A stretch of 19,178 nucleotides of DNA from Chrysochromulina tobinii. Lineage: Eukaryota > Haptophyta > Prymnesiales > Chrysochromulinaceae. How positions within the stretch are numbered: position 1 is the stretch's first letter; every line of letters begins with the position of its first letter. Location of the stretch: NCBI GenBank assembly GCA_001275005.1, contig JWZX01001469.1, positions 1 through 19,178 on the forward strand, read 5' to 3'. A program made the position numbers and the translations under genes. The notes beneath the pieces were generated by a model that searched no databases, had not been told where the DNA came from, and saw only the letters and a program-made list of their open reading frames with translations. Of this stretch, positions 1-9,044 are shown piece after piece.

Positions 1-1
1 G

Positions 2-1811
2 GCGGGTGAAGAAGAGCCGCCGCCCTTCACGCCGGCGCCGTTTGCGGAGCCGCCGCCCTTTACGCCAGCGCCGTTTGCGCCGCCGCCCTTTTTCCCGCCG
101 CAGCCGCCGCCCAAGGGCCCCGAGCACGAGGGTATCTACTGCGCCCGGCTGCGCGAGTCCATCTACGTCTTCCTCACGCGATCGGCGCGGGACCTCTTCG
201 TGCGAACGCCGATGCGGTGCGCGCTGATGGCGTCTGATGGGTGCCTCCTCCATCTGATGACTTCTGAGTCGCCCCCCCCCCTCATCCCTCTATTGACGTC
301 TGATGGCCTCCCCCATCAGGTACGCGCTCGTGCCGCCGCCGCTGCCGCACGTGCCGCCGCGCGCGCTCGTCTTCTGCAGCCCCGGCAGCCCCGACGCGCC
401 CTCGCTCGGCACGGCGCTCGCGACGAAACTCAAGGCTGTGCACGTGACGCTGCCGATGGCGGTCGGCTGGGCTGTGGAGCGTCGGATGGCCGTTGGGCGC
501 GCGGCCGCGGCGGCGCTCGCGGCGGCGCTCGAGCCGCCGCTGAGCGACGAGATGGCGGCGAGATTGCTCGAGCTGCGCCTGACGGCCCCCGATTGCATGC
601 AGCGTGGCTGGGTGCTCGAGAATGCGATCTCGTCCGTCGAGCTCGCCGCCCAGCTCGACGCCCGAGGCTTGCGCCCGCATCGCGCGTACGTGGCGCACGG
701 CAGCCCGCCCAGCACGGCGCCGGCCTCGGACCTCTTCGCCCGCGGGCTGGTGGTCCCCATCGAAGGGCATCGCAGCACGTGGTACCAGCTCGACGTGGCC
801 GAGACCGACCTGCGCGCGACGCTCGTGCACCACCAGCGCTACCTGGCGGCCCGAGCGGCCGGTCACGCCGCCGCGGTGAGCGACCTTGGGGTGCATCCGG
901 ACGAGTTCACAGCGGCGCTCGGGCGCATGCGCACCTACTGCCCCGTGACGTGGCATCGCGCCAAGCGCCTTGCCAACTGCGTGTCGCCCGCAGCCGGCGC
1001 TCAAGACGGCGCGTTTCCGTCCGACCCTCGCTTCCCTCTGCGGTACGCAGCGACCTACAAGGGCGAGTACTACACGATGGCGGGCGCCTCGCAGCTCGCC
1101 TCGTTCCTGCTCCGCCCTTCGGAGGCGCTCGCCAACGCGGGCCTGCCCAAACTGCTCCCGACCGACCTCTCCGTCGAGGCAGCGACCGCGGGCGCGGGCG
1201 AGCCGTCGCTGCAGGGCCACTGCCCGGTGGCCCTCGTCCGCGGACCCAAGGGAGTCGCCTATGCGGCGCGCGTGCAGAGCATCAAGATGGGCGCCCGGGA
1301 ACACGCGGCCACGTACGACGGCAAGCTCTACCTGATGGCCAACGCAGCCTCCAAGGCCGAGTTCCTCAGCCGGCCGTGGCGGTACTGCAAGGCGGTGCTG
1401 CCGGCCAAGCTGCCGCCGTCGGACATTGAGCTCGTGATCGCCAAGCTGCCCATCCGCGGCTACCTTGAGCAGACCATGAGCGCGCTGCTGTGCGACGCGC
1501 TCACGGAGCTCGCTACCCGTCGGCCCCTCTACCCAGCCCTCTCGCGGCGCGAGACCGCGCTCAAGTTTGTGGCGCTGTACATGCGAGCACACAACCCGAA
1601 GCGCCGGCCGCCGCACCTGAAGGCTAAGTACGATGCGGCGCTGCTCGAGTACACGGACTGCTGCGGCGCCGCCGAGAAGCTCATCCAGTTCCAGCGCGAG
1701 GGCGGATCGAGCCGGGAGGGCTACGACATCATGAACCCGCCCGAGGACGTGCAGCGCGCGAACGACATGTGGGACTCCATCCTGAAGCGAAACATCGCCG
1801 ACTTCTTCTGA
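2..1811 (+). CDS. AK9: AK9-like adenylate kinase, C-terminal part (5' partial, two exons)
   Basis: Exons 2-216 and 320-1811 join in frame to give 568 visible residues; the 5' end lies outside the window. The family (adenylate kinase 9) consists of large cytosolic or ciliary proteins with several nucleoside monophosphate kinase domains that phosphorylate nucleotides with ATP. The visible part begins with a Pro/Phe-rich linker (repeats like PPPFTPAPF), then a kinase-like domain starting at VFCSPGSPDAPSLGT, in the P-loop position, followed by a degenerate lid/core segment containing GWVLENAISS where active kinases have a GxxLDGxPR-type motif. Two copies of the small AK9-type module follow (CPVTW...GEYYTMA and CPVAL...GKLYLMANAAS), then the AK9-type C-terminal helical region (GYLEQTMSALLCDAL, FVALYMRAHNPK). 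It ends in ...RNIADFF and a TGA. The P-loop lysine appears to be lost, so this last kinase domain may be inactive. The family assignment is from recalled similarity and is fairly firm; activity is inference. Confidence 0.85.
217..319 (+). other. Spliceosomal intron of the AK9-like gene
   Basis: GT at 217-218 and AG at 318-319, 103 bases, phase 2: the last two bases of exon 1 plus the first base of exon 2 give an Arg codon. Removing it joins two well-formed coding frames. It contains four copies of CTGAT (224-228, 234-238, 254-258, 300-304); the last lies 15 bases before the acceptor, a plausible branch-point position. A run of C precedes the 3' part. Confidence 0.8.
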
Positions 1812-2490
1812 CACCGACTCGGCGCCGAGTGGGAAGAGCGCGCGCGTGGTGGACGCGGTTGGGAGGGGTAGCAACAGTTGATGCCAACGCGTGGGGTCGC
1901 AAGACTCGAGAACGCACATCGTCGCATGCTAGTGCGAAGTGGCATGGAGAGTCGTCGTCCGCGGGGGTCTCTCGTGTGCTCTCGACGCAACAAGCGAGAG
2001 CCTCCTGAGTCGATGGTTGCATGTGCGCGCGCGCCCTACTGTCAGTGTACGCTCGCCTTAGTACGTTGTTGCGCGGTCTTGCCGTAAAATGAAGCTGCTT
2101 GTGGCGGCGTGTTGCAAAAACGTGAGCGTACTTTCTCGATCGTTGGTATAATAATTCGATTTCCGGTCGCGTCGAGCCGGGCGAACAAGCTAGCTGCTAG
2201 GGCGGGACGGCGAGGTGGTCGCTCCGGCCGGGGTGGGACGTGGGTCGTGTAAAACGTAACGCGGCGACGCGTATCTCAAGTCGTAACGTAACTCGTCATT
2301 CTCTCGTCGAAACTAACGCCGAAGACCACGCACACATCCGAGTTGACGTACGACCTCAGACATCACGTTCTCGTTCATCGCCGCACGCTCGACGGCCCAC
2401 GACCCGCGGGCAAACCCGCGTACCAGGCACCCTGGGACGGGCCCATGTCGCCCCGTGACCACGCCGTTCCGAGGTTCCGTTCCTTACACC
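1812..2490. other. Convergent intergenic region
   Basis: About 680 bases between the stop of the AK9-like gene and the probable last exon of the minus-strand gene. Composition is less GC-biased around 2085-2160 (for example a TATAATAATT stretch). Open frames here are short and Arg-rich with no recognisable domain. I see no RNA gene. It probably holds the 3' UTRs of both genes. Confidence 0.5.
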
Positions 2491-2646
2491 TTAGTCGCGC
2501 ATCGGCGCGCGTGCGATCGTGTGCCACGGCCGGATGTCGATCCGGGTGACGCGGCGCGGTGAGCCGTGCTTGGAGACAGTGAAGGTGCAGATGATGCTAG
2601 AGGTTCCCTCAACCCTCACCCCAATCGGCACCCGCACAGCGCCACG
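2491..2646 (-). CDS. Candidate last exon of the unrecognised minus-strand gene
   Basis: This 52-codon segment, including its stop, follows a CAG acceptor at 2647-2649 in phase 0. It encodes a strand-rich peptide (VPIGVRVEGTSSIICTFTVS, then a basic segment, ending ...ARAPMRD) that looks more like folded protein than the poly-Ala tail predicted by read-through. A matching phase-0 donor (GTGGGC) begins at 2792 going leftwards. The pairing is inference. Confidence 0.4.
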   Translation of the reverse strand, partial: RGAVRVPIGVRVEGTSSIICTFTVSKHGSPRRVTRIDIRPWHTIARAPMRD

Positions 2647-2675
2647 CTGGACATCGGGTTGGCGCCCGCCTCCTG

Positions 2676-2687
2676 TCACGGACCCGC

Positions 2688-2724
<37 letters not shown>

Positions 2725-3872
2725 ACCGCCACCGCCACAGGCCCCGCCCCCGAGGACGCCGCAGCATCCTCTTGCTGGACCAGTACGCCCACCGCACGTC
2801 GCTCAGCACGACGCGGCATGGCCGGCATGGCCGGCATGGCACGCACGTCGCCATCGACGTGCACGAGCGTATGCTCCAGCCACATGGGCAAAAGGGCGGG
2901 CTCAGGTGCAGGCGCCGTTCCGAGCGTCGTATCGGTCACGAGCAGGTCCTGCAGCAGGTCCACCCTTCCCTCTCGAGCACGCCAGCCACTCTCGAAGGCG
3001 GACAGCGAGGTGACCAGCAGCTCGAGCGTAACGCACGGCGCTCCCTCCGGCGCGATCACCTCGAGCATGCGCGTTGCCGTCGGCATCGAGCCCGAGGGAG
3101 GCACACGCAGCAGCGCCGCCGGGCATTTGAGCTTGGGTGCATCGTCGACGACGCGCGCAGCCGCACGCGGCGAGATGCTGAACGCATCGCCCATGTCATC
3201 GAGCAGCTTGAAGCGCGGACGCCAGAAGACGACACGCTGGCGCTCGTCACGCGTGAGGGGGCGCATCGAAGGGAGCCCGCCCTCGTCGAAGACGATTGCA
3301 CTCGTGCGCGCGTGGCTGCCACGCTCGATGAACAGGCTGTAGCACCACATCGAGGGTGCCGCGTGCAGGCCGCGTGCGATCGCACCAAAGATGTGGTGCT
3401 GCATGCGCTCCTTGACGGCAGAGTCCGACACCCGCAGCGCGCTGGCGGCGTATGCGTCAGCGCCGAAGCAGGCCGAGATGAGCGGTGACCACAGCGAGTT
3501 GGCGCCCGCCGCGTCGCGCAGCATCGCCGAGCAGCACATGAGTTTGGAAAGGAAGAGCACAGCGGGCACGCCTCCGTTGCGGCGCATGTCGTGCTCGGAG
3601 CGCAGGTGCACCTCGAGCAGCGTCTCGGCGACGAGAGCGAGCACCATGCGCTGCCGAGTGCTGTTCTCGCCCCAAACGGCATCGCTCGCAGTCGCAGTAG
3701 GAGAGAGCGAAGCGCCCGCGAGCACCACCGGCGGACTGAAGACGCCCTGACGGAAGTGATGGACGCCATCGGCCGGACGAGAGGCGCGGGTGGGTGCGCG
3801 GCCGGCGGAGGTGACTCCAGCGGGGGAGCCGACCGCCGTGGTGCGGGCACCTTTTCTCGTGGTCACGCCCAT
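2676..3872 (-). CDS. Unrecognised protein, about 400 residues
   Basis: The first in-frame ATG is at 3872 (the frame is open a little further upstream, without an ATG), giving 398 residues to the TGA at 2676-2678. The central part looks like a folded soluble protein: helical segments (MVLALVAETLLEVHL, VPAVLFLSKLMCCSAML), balanced composition, then alternating strands (PCVTLELLVTSLSAF). There is no signal peptide and no transmembrane segment. I do not recognise the family. Because the last 50 codons are Ala-rich and come from a GCC repeat, the true 3' end is probably different: an intron at 2647-2792 (GT...AG, phase 0) would join codon 360 to a downstream exon at 2491-2646 and give a 411-residue product. 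Upstream of the start lies the A/T-rich patch at 3985-4260. Function is unknown. Coding status is likely because composition and frame are maintained over more than 300 codons. Confidence 0.6.
2695..2721. repeat. (GCC)9 trinucleotide repeat
   Basis: Nine uninterrupted GCC units, flanked by further imperfect GCC/GTC units. On the minus strand they encode Ala if the reading frame runs through. They lie inside the candidate intron 2647-2792, so they may not be translated. Confidence 0.9.
2815..2841. repeat. Three 9-base tandem units
   Basis: Units GGCATGGCC, GGCATGGCC and GGCATGGCA in tandem. On the minus strand they encode an Ala-Met-Pro repeat (AMPAMPAMP) in the unrecognised protein. Confidence 0.85.
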
Positions 3873-4267
3873 TTCGACCTCTGTCAGCGCGCTTGGGCTC
3901 ACAGCGTCGCGACCGCACCCAGTCGCCCAGGTCGGTGTGGATGTGACCGCGTTTGTGACGATGCTCGTTGCATGCAAGTCTCACTACACAAACTTCTCGA
4001 GACAACTTCTTGCACTCTGAAACTTTACAGAGACTTGACACGAACAAGACCAGCAGGACCAATTCAACCAGATTTTGCACCAATAAGCGTTGGATCAAGT
4101 CCATCATCAAGTGGAACAGCAACTCCTTTTGAATCAGCACGCAGCGGTACCGGTTCATCAACCCCCGACCTTCAATCGGCGCGCAGTCGATCAGCAAGTG
4201 GAGCATCAACACCTTCATCAGGAGAACTAACAACTAGTAGCTGAAGCACAATCACAAATCTTAACAT
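3873..4267. other. Intergenic region with an A/T-rich, foreign-looking coding patch
   Basis: This lies between the start of the unrecognised minus-strand gene and the stop of the 5-phosphatase gene. From about 3985 to 4260 the composition shifts sharply to A/T. A plus-strand frame ending with TGA at 4242-4244 uses A- or T-ending codons almost throughout. It encodes a Ser/Thr/Gly-rich tail with a repeated pattern (GTATPFESARS, SSTPDLQSARS, SGASTPSSG). It has no clear start of its own and no counterpart among the neighbouring genes. It may be the 3' end of a decayed or inserted gene; origin unknown. Confidence 0.5.
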
Positions 4268-7200
4268 CTACGCCTCTAGCTCGCAAGTACTCTCTAATTT
4301 GGTGTTGAAATCGGCTAAAATCCTCGAGGGCCGCCGGCGTCGCTCGACGATCGCGCCGCCACGTTGGCTGGGGCCTCCAAACAGTCGCGCCGACAGATCC
4401 ATCCGCCCCGACTTCTCCACCAACGAGTCCACACCGAGCGTCTTGGTGTACACCACCGTGACGGTTCCGCGTAGGTTGTAGCCCGCCGGCACGGTCAGAT
4501 GCTCGACGATCGCATCAAAGTCCATCGGCCTACCCTGCGCGGCCGCCGCGAGCGAGAGGGCCGCTTGCCCAATCTCGAGCGATCTCCCGCCCGTCAGGGA
4601 GGTGATGCGCAGCTGGAGCGGCTGGAGGGCCAGGTACTCGCGCTGCACAAGCATCGGCCCGATGACGATGTTGGTAGCGCCCTTGCCGTCGGAGTTCAAT
4701 CCAGCGAGGTGCTGCGGGGGCTCTGTCATGAGACGATGCAGCACGAGCAAATGCGCCTGCACCGACAGTTGGGGGGGCAGGTTCTGCAGCTTATTGCTCG
4801 CCACAGGCAGCGGGCACGCCCTTGCCCTGCGCCGAGCGTGCGGTCAGATTCTGCTGCACATAGGCCGCATCCGATTGGGCGATCGGACGGTACCGGTAGA
4901 GCTCGAGATTCGTCAGGTAGATCGTGCAGTGGTGGAGCAGCAGGGCCGTCGGCAGTACCGGCACCTCGATCTCAAAGCTCGTGTGGACGGGAGCGTGGTC
5001 CGAGCCGTAGAAGAACGCATCGTCGCACTCGGCAGCTGCCGTGATCTCAAGAGGGTAAGGGCCGGGCAGTGAGCGAGAGAGCACTCGGTCACACCACGAC
5101 GGCACGCGCTGCTTCTCCTCATCATACGGACGGCGCTCGCCCCCCGCCGCCGCGCTGCGCGGCGCCGTGTCGGGCTCCTCCAGATGGGCACGTGGCTTCT
5201 CGAGGCCGCTGCCGCCGTCGGCGCCAATCCGATCGGACGAGCTCGGAATCTCCGCCGCGCCGTGCTGAGCACCACCGGTGCGCTCCTTGCCGTTGGCCGA
5301 AGGCGTCGCTGGTTGGCACTCGTCACGGCGCTCGGGCTTCTCGGGCGTCGAGCGGCTCGGCGCGGCGGGTGAGGCGCCGCCCACGACGGCGCTCACCCGC
5401 TTGCTGACGAAGGTGACAAAGGCGCGTTGCTGCTGGAGGGTTCGGCGGAGCATCGGCGCGGCGGTGTGACGAACGTACTTGTACGTGGGCGGGAAGAGAA
5501 GAGGCGCCTCCGAGAAGCCGAAGAGTACGCGGTGGGCGCCCATCTCTTGCTTGAGCTGGTCGTGCTCGTGCAGCAGATGCCACTGGTCCTTCTGGATGAG
5601 ACGCATGACCTCTGCCCGATCGCGGTCGACTCGATAGTTCAGGTCGCCGCACCAGATCGTGTGAAATTGCACGCCGAGCTCGAGCGCCGTTGCCCCGAGG
5701 CGCAGGTGGTTTGCAATGTCCTGTATGGAGCGATTCCGCTGAAGCAGCGCGTCCTGATGCGCGGCCAAGTGCGCATTCACGACGCACACGCGCACGCCGC
5801 GCACACTGAAGGCGACGCCTACCGCCCCCTTGTTGGTTCCGACGCCGAGGACGCCGGTAGGTGTGAAGCTAGTCTCAACGGCCCATAGCTTGGACGCATG
5901 CCGACGATGCGAGAAGAGCGCGAGCGAGACGCCCCCCATCCGTCGGTCGGTGACGCGCACGTAGCTCGAGCCGAGGTGCGCATCGAGTGCAGCGAGCCAC
6001 CCATCGTCCGAGAGTTCTTGCACGCCGACCGCGTACAGGTCATACGCTTCGCGCGGCATCCACCCATCGAGCGACGCGGGCGGCAGGGCGTCGCCCATGT
6101 TCCAACTGCCCACCCAAAGCGACAGCCGTTCCGTTCGGACCTGTCCGAGGTGCGTGCTCGATACGGCGCTCCGTCGCTCCCCCGCCGCGGCCGCCGCTCC
6201 CTCGGTGTGAATGGGCGGCACGCCCTCGGTGTGAATGGGCGGCACGTCCAGATGATGAAAGAGGCCAGGCTCGCTTCTCAGCACGGCGGCGCCGCCGCCG
6301 CCGCTGTCGCTACACATGGCGTCGGCGGCTCCCTGAGGTGCGCCGGCCTTCTCCGAGAGGCAAGTGAGCGCGCCGCTGCCGCTGTAGCCGCCTAGCCCGA
6401 TGCCGACCTCCGCCGCCAAGTCTCCGCTCACTGGGAGTATGGGTATCGAGGGCGGGAGCAGCGCCTGCACGAGCGAGAGGAAGCGAGATCGCTCCTCCGC
6501 CTGACGAAACTGGAGGACGAGCGTGCGCGAGCGCGAGGTGAGTCCGAAGAGGAGGCGGCAGCCCGAGACGATGCGTGCATGCACTTCGAGCGTGTAGATG
6601 GTCGTCCCGTCGGTTTCGTCTGCAGCAGGCGAGCGGCAGCCGAGCAGCCGCAGCTGGCGCATGCCGCGACGCATGAAGCGCAGGCACCCCTCGACGCACC
6701 CCAGCGCGCCATCGTAGCAAGGCGCCGCGCCGCGGCTCAAGTGCTCGGCACGGCGTCGCCGCTTGCCGTTCACGTCGGCGGGCGCGAGATCAGGCGCGCA
6801 CGCGGGGGACGCGTCGAGCTCGGCCGCCGCGGCGGCGGAGGAGGAGGAGGAGGAGGGGATCGCGCTGTGTTGGGCGAGCTGGCCGAGCAGTATCTCGCTC
6901 ACCTGGCTCAAATAGATCTTGGTGCCCAAGATGGCGCTCCCGTGCTTGAAGTAGCCCTTGCGCAGGTTGAGGAGGAGGCGGACGGCCTCACCCTCCTCGA
7001 CGGTGGCGAAGCGCAGCAGCAGCGAGCGCTGGATGTACCGTCCGTCGTGCGTCGCGAGATATTTGAGCCGCCCATCCTCATCTCCCGGATTATCCTTTCC
7101 GTTGGTGATGGCACGCAGCGCGTGCGAGCCACCACGGCGCACGTTGCGATCCTTCCAGCCGGTGGCGCTCGTCTGGTTCCAGTTGAGGTTGCGCTTGCCC

Positions 7201-7776
7201 GTCTTCTGGATGCGCAGCCGCAATGAGAGCGCCACCGCCGCCGTACCGCCGAGGTAGATCACCATGAAGATGGTTGCGCCGAGGATCCCCGTGAGATTTG
7301 AGCAGCGCAGCCAGGGCGCGCGTGCCCTGTACACAGCCATGATTACGCCGCGTTGTTCCCAGCACTGCAGGTGGTTGAGCAGCAGCAGCGCCGCCATGGC
7401 ACCCGATAAGAGCATCGCCGAGAAGACCTCGAGGCTCGTGAAGACCACGAGGGCCTGCACGCGCCGCAGGCTGACGGCGTAGAGGCCGAGCACGCCCGCA
7501 AGCGTCCAGATGACGGCCGCGGCCGCGACGCAGGCCGCGAGCTGCGACTGTTGGTCGGGACCGTCCACGTACAAGACCCACACCGCGTACGGTGGGCCCA
7601 CCACCAGCTGCACCAGGCATGCCCACAGCAGGGTCGCCCGAGTCCGCTCGACCTTGGCCTGCGGCACCGGCGGCGGTCGAGGAGTTGTGCGTCAGGGACG
7701 TCTCATGTGGGCTAGAGGAGATGGGAAAGGCGCGCACCAGCTGCCGTTCGAGCTTCTGCGCTGCGTGGGACTCCAT
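4268..7776 (-). CDS. Four-TM inositol polyphosphate 5-phosphatase
   Basis: Modelled as exons 7738-7776, 4860-7658 and 4268-4783 (1117 residues). The family removes the 5-phosphate from inositol phosphates or phosphoinositides in an Mg-dependent, endonuclease-like fold. Around residues 20-160 there are four hydrophobic helices. A possible PH-like region follows (about 365-415, ending FRQAEERSRFLSLVQALL). The catalytic domain then starts near 526 with LWVGSWNMGD and shows GTNKGAVGVAF, NAHLAAH, WCGDLNYRV, PPTYKY, VPSWCDRVL and GSDHAPVH, i.e. all the expected core motifs. About 110 low-complexity residues split PTYKY from WCDR. A C2-like segment follows and continues across the last intron. The 5' start is inferred: the long frame has no ATG before TM1 is complete, whereas exon 7738-7776 supplies ATG in phase 0. 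The catalytic assignment is firm; substrate and membrane are unknown. Confidence 0.88.
4784..4859 (-). other. Proposed intron 2 of the 5-phosphatase gene
   Basis: The catalytic frame meets TAA at 4791-4793, while a second frame continues a C2-like domain to 4268. A 76-base GT-AG, phase-0 intron (donor GTGCAG, acceptor CTGCAG) repairs the frame and contains CTGAC. A 34-base alternative from 4817 to 4784 is also in phase but very short for an intron. An assembly frameshift is the other explanation. Confidence 0.55.
6199..6246. repeat. Perfect 24-base tandem duplication
   Basis: Two identical 24-base units in the 5-phosphatase coding sequence. They encode VPPIHTEG twice in the linker before the catalytic domain. 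The duplication keeps the frame and looks recent. Confidence 0.9.
6838..6855. repeat. GAG trinucleotide run
   Basis: Six GAG units on the plus strand. On the minus strand they encode a poly-Ser run followed by poly-Ala in the 5-phosphatase linker (about residues 282-292). Confidence 0.8.
7659..7737 (-). other. Proposed intron 1 of the 5-phosphatase gene
   Basis: 79 bases, GT (donor GTGCGC) to AG (acceptor CCGCAG), phase 0, joining ATG-containing codons 1-13 (MESHAAQKLERQL) to AKVERTRATLL of the first transmembrane segment. The downstream frame has an in-frame TGA just upstream and no ATG of its own before TM1, so a spliced start is needed. The intron includes one CTGAC. Inferred, not proven. 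Confidence 0.6.
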
Positions 7777-8108
7777 TAGAGAATGAGCAGGCCTGCTCGG
7801 CCGGGGCGGCTCTTAGCACGCCTGCGAGACCTCTGGGCTGGCTTACGCGAGAAGAAATACATGGCTGTGTTGCCAAAACTTAAGCGCGCCGTAACGAGCG
7901 TAATTTGCAAGAGTGGGCGTCGGGCACATGTATCTGCCTCTGACTCGGTGGGCACAATCTCGCCGCGAGCTGGTTTGCGGCGGCGGCCCGTGTTGCGAAG
8001 TGCAGTTGCGAAGCAGGTGCTTCTCGCTTTGTGATCGGGACGGACAGTCCATCACTAGTCCATCGCCAGTGTGTGCGTCGCTCCTCCTTGCTGGGACAAT
8101 TTGAGGCC
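7777..8108. promoter_or_regulatory. Shared upstream region of the 5-phosphatase and SH3-like genes
   Basis: 332 bases between two divergent start codons. No long open frame and no TATA box that I would defend. The middle part (about 7850-7915) is less GC-rich than the flanks. It probably carries both promoters; this follows from orientation only. Confidence 0.5.
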
Positions 8109-8735
8109 ATGTCAGCAGGCCTTCGTGCGTACGCGGAGCGTGAGGCCAGTCAGCGCGACGAGACCAACGAAGTTACCGGTGCTGGCTCCGAGGTGGCAGC
8201 GCCTCTAGCCAACAAGCGAGTGCTCATAAGCAGGTTACTTGCACGGCCAGATCTCAATGGGCTGATTGGTGAGGCGGGCGAGTTCAACGCGGCGAGCGGC
8301 CGGTACACTGTGGTCGTCAACGGCGAGTCGGTCGCGCTCAAGGCCGCCAACCTGCAGATCAAGCGGCGAGACGAGGCCGACTTTGCGCCTGCCACCAAGG
8401 TGCGGATAAAAGGATTGACGGCAAAGCCAAAGCTAAATGGTTGCGGCGGCACGGTGCTCAGCTGGAACGAGGAGAAGGAGCGCTACGCCGTGCAGATGGA
8501 CGGCTCGCTCAAGGAGATGCTGCTGCGGGCTGCTAACCTCGAGCGCGACAAGCGCGAGGCGTGGACACCGGCGATGCACGACCCGGTGAACCAGGCGCAC
8601 ATCCAGCGCGAGTTGGAGCGCTATGCGCAGGAGCAGATGAAGAATGCCAGCCCGTTCGCGCAGATGGGTCTCGACGAGAAGACGGTGGAATACATCCGAA
8701 ACCAGCCGGCGAGAGAAGACCGCTTTGAGGGGTAA
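8109..8735 (+). CDS. Protein with two SH3-like (LxxxPxLNG) repeats
   Basis: 208 residues from ATG 8109; the open frame extends upstream to 8031 but only with a GTG. Two similar modules of about 48 residues occupy roughly 36-83 and 95-144. Each has a KxxLxxxPxLNGxxG core (LLARPDLNGLIGEAGEF; LTAKPKLNGCGGTVLSW), then RYxVxxxG and a LKAANL or LRAANL end. I recall such modules as widespread in algal proteins, often with ankyrin or MYND domains, where they are presumed to be small beta-barrel interaction domains. The C-terminal 60 residues are charged and helical (HIQRELERYAQEQMKNASPF). No signal peptide or catalytic motif is seen. Specific function is unknown. Confidence 0.8.
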   Translation: MSAGLRAYAEREASQRDETNEVTGAGSEVAAPLANKRVLISRLLARPDLNGLIGEAGEFNAASGRYTVVVNGESVALKAANLQIKRRDEADFAPATKVRIKGLTAKPKLNGCGGTVLSWNEEKERYAVQMDGSLKEMLLRAANLERDKREAWTPAMHDPVNQAHIQRELERYAQEQMKNASPFAQMGLDEKTVEYIRNQPAREDRFEG

Positions 8736-9044
8736 TTCTGCACGCGGGCGCCGAGTGATTTTTGCCGTCGGCGGACGGCGCCTGAAAGTTTCGGTTCGGA
8801 TACGCGCGGAAAGTGCGGTTCGGAAAGCGGAAAGTAGCTCATACTATGTAGTAGCGGCGTTATAGGTACACATCAGAATAAGCACTGTATACACACAAAC
8901 GGCTACCCGGGAACCACCGCGCGGGATACACGAGACCTCGAGAGCGGCCGGCCTCTGTACACCAAAGACCAGGTGGAAGGAGCTCCTACCAAGAACTGGT
9001 CAACAAGGAAAGTTGGCTTCCGGACGGTGCGTGCGTGCGCAGCT
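8736..9044. other. Convergent intergenic region
   Basis: 309 bases between two convergent stop codons, presumably 3' UTR of both genes. It has a small hairpin (8764-8769 with 8774-8779, four-base loop) and a purine-rich stretch with repeated GGTTCGGA/GGAAAG words at about 8795-8835. No coding signal. Confidence 0.5.

Noticed and set aside
200-1429. 409-codon plus-strand frame overlapping the AK9-like gene
   Set aside because: Arg/Ala-rich alternative frame; its start lies across the intron, and the AK9 frame explains the region.
282-1919. 545-codon open frame on the minus strand opposite the AK9-like gene
   Set aside because: Arg/His/Gly-rich shadow typical of antisense frames in GC-rich coding DNA; no domain, and the plus strand has clear AK9-type motifs.
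2130-2155. TATAATAATT as a TATA box or bacterial -10 element
   Set aside because: It lies between two convergent genes where no promoter is expected, and the window is eukaryotic.
3457-4233. 258-codon minus-strand frame with a Leu/Val-rich start, like a membrane protein
   Set aside because: The hydrophobic start is the complement of the Ser-rich A/T patch, and the rest is the wrong frame of the unrecognised gene. No consistent codon use.
8764-8779. Small hairpin GCCGTC/GACGGC in the convergent spacer
   Set aside because: Six-base stem in GC-rich DNA occurs often by chance; eukaryotic genes do not need such a terminator.
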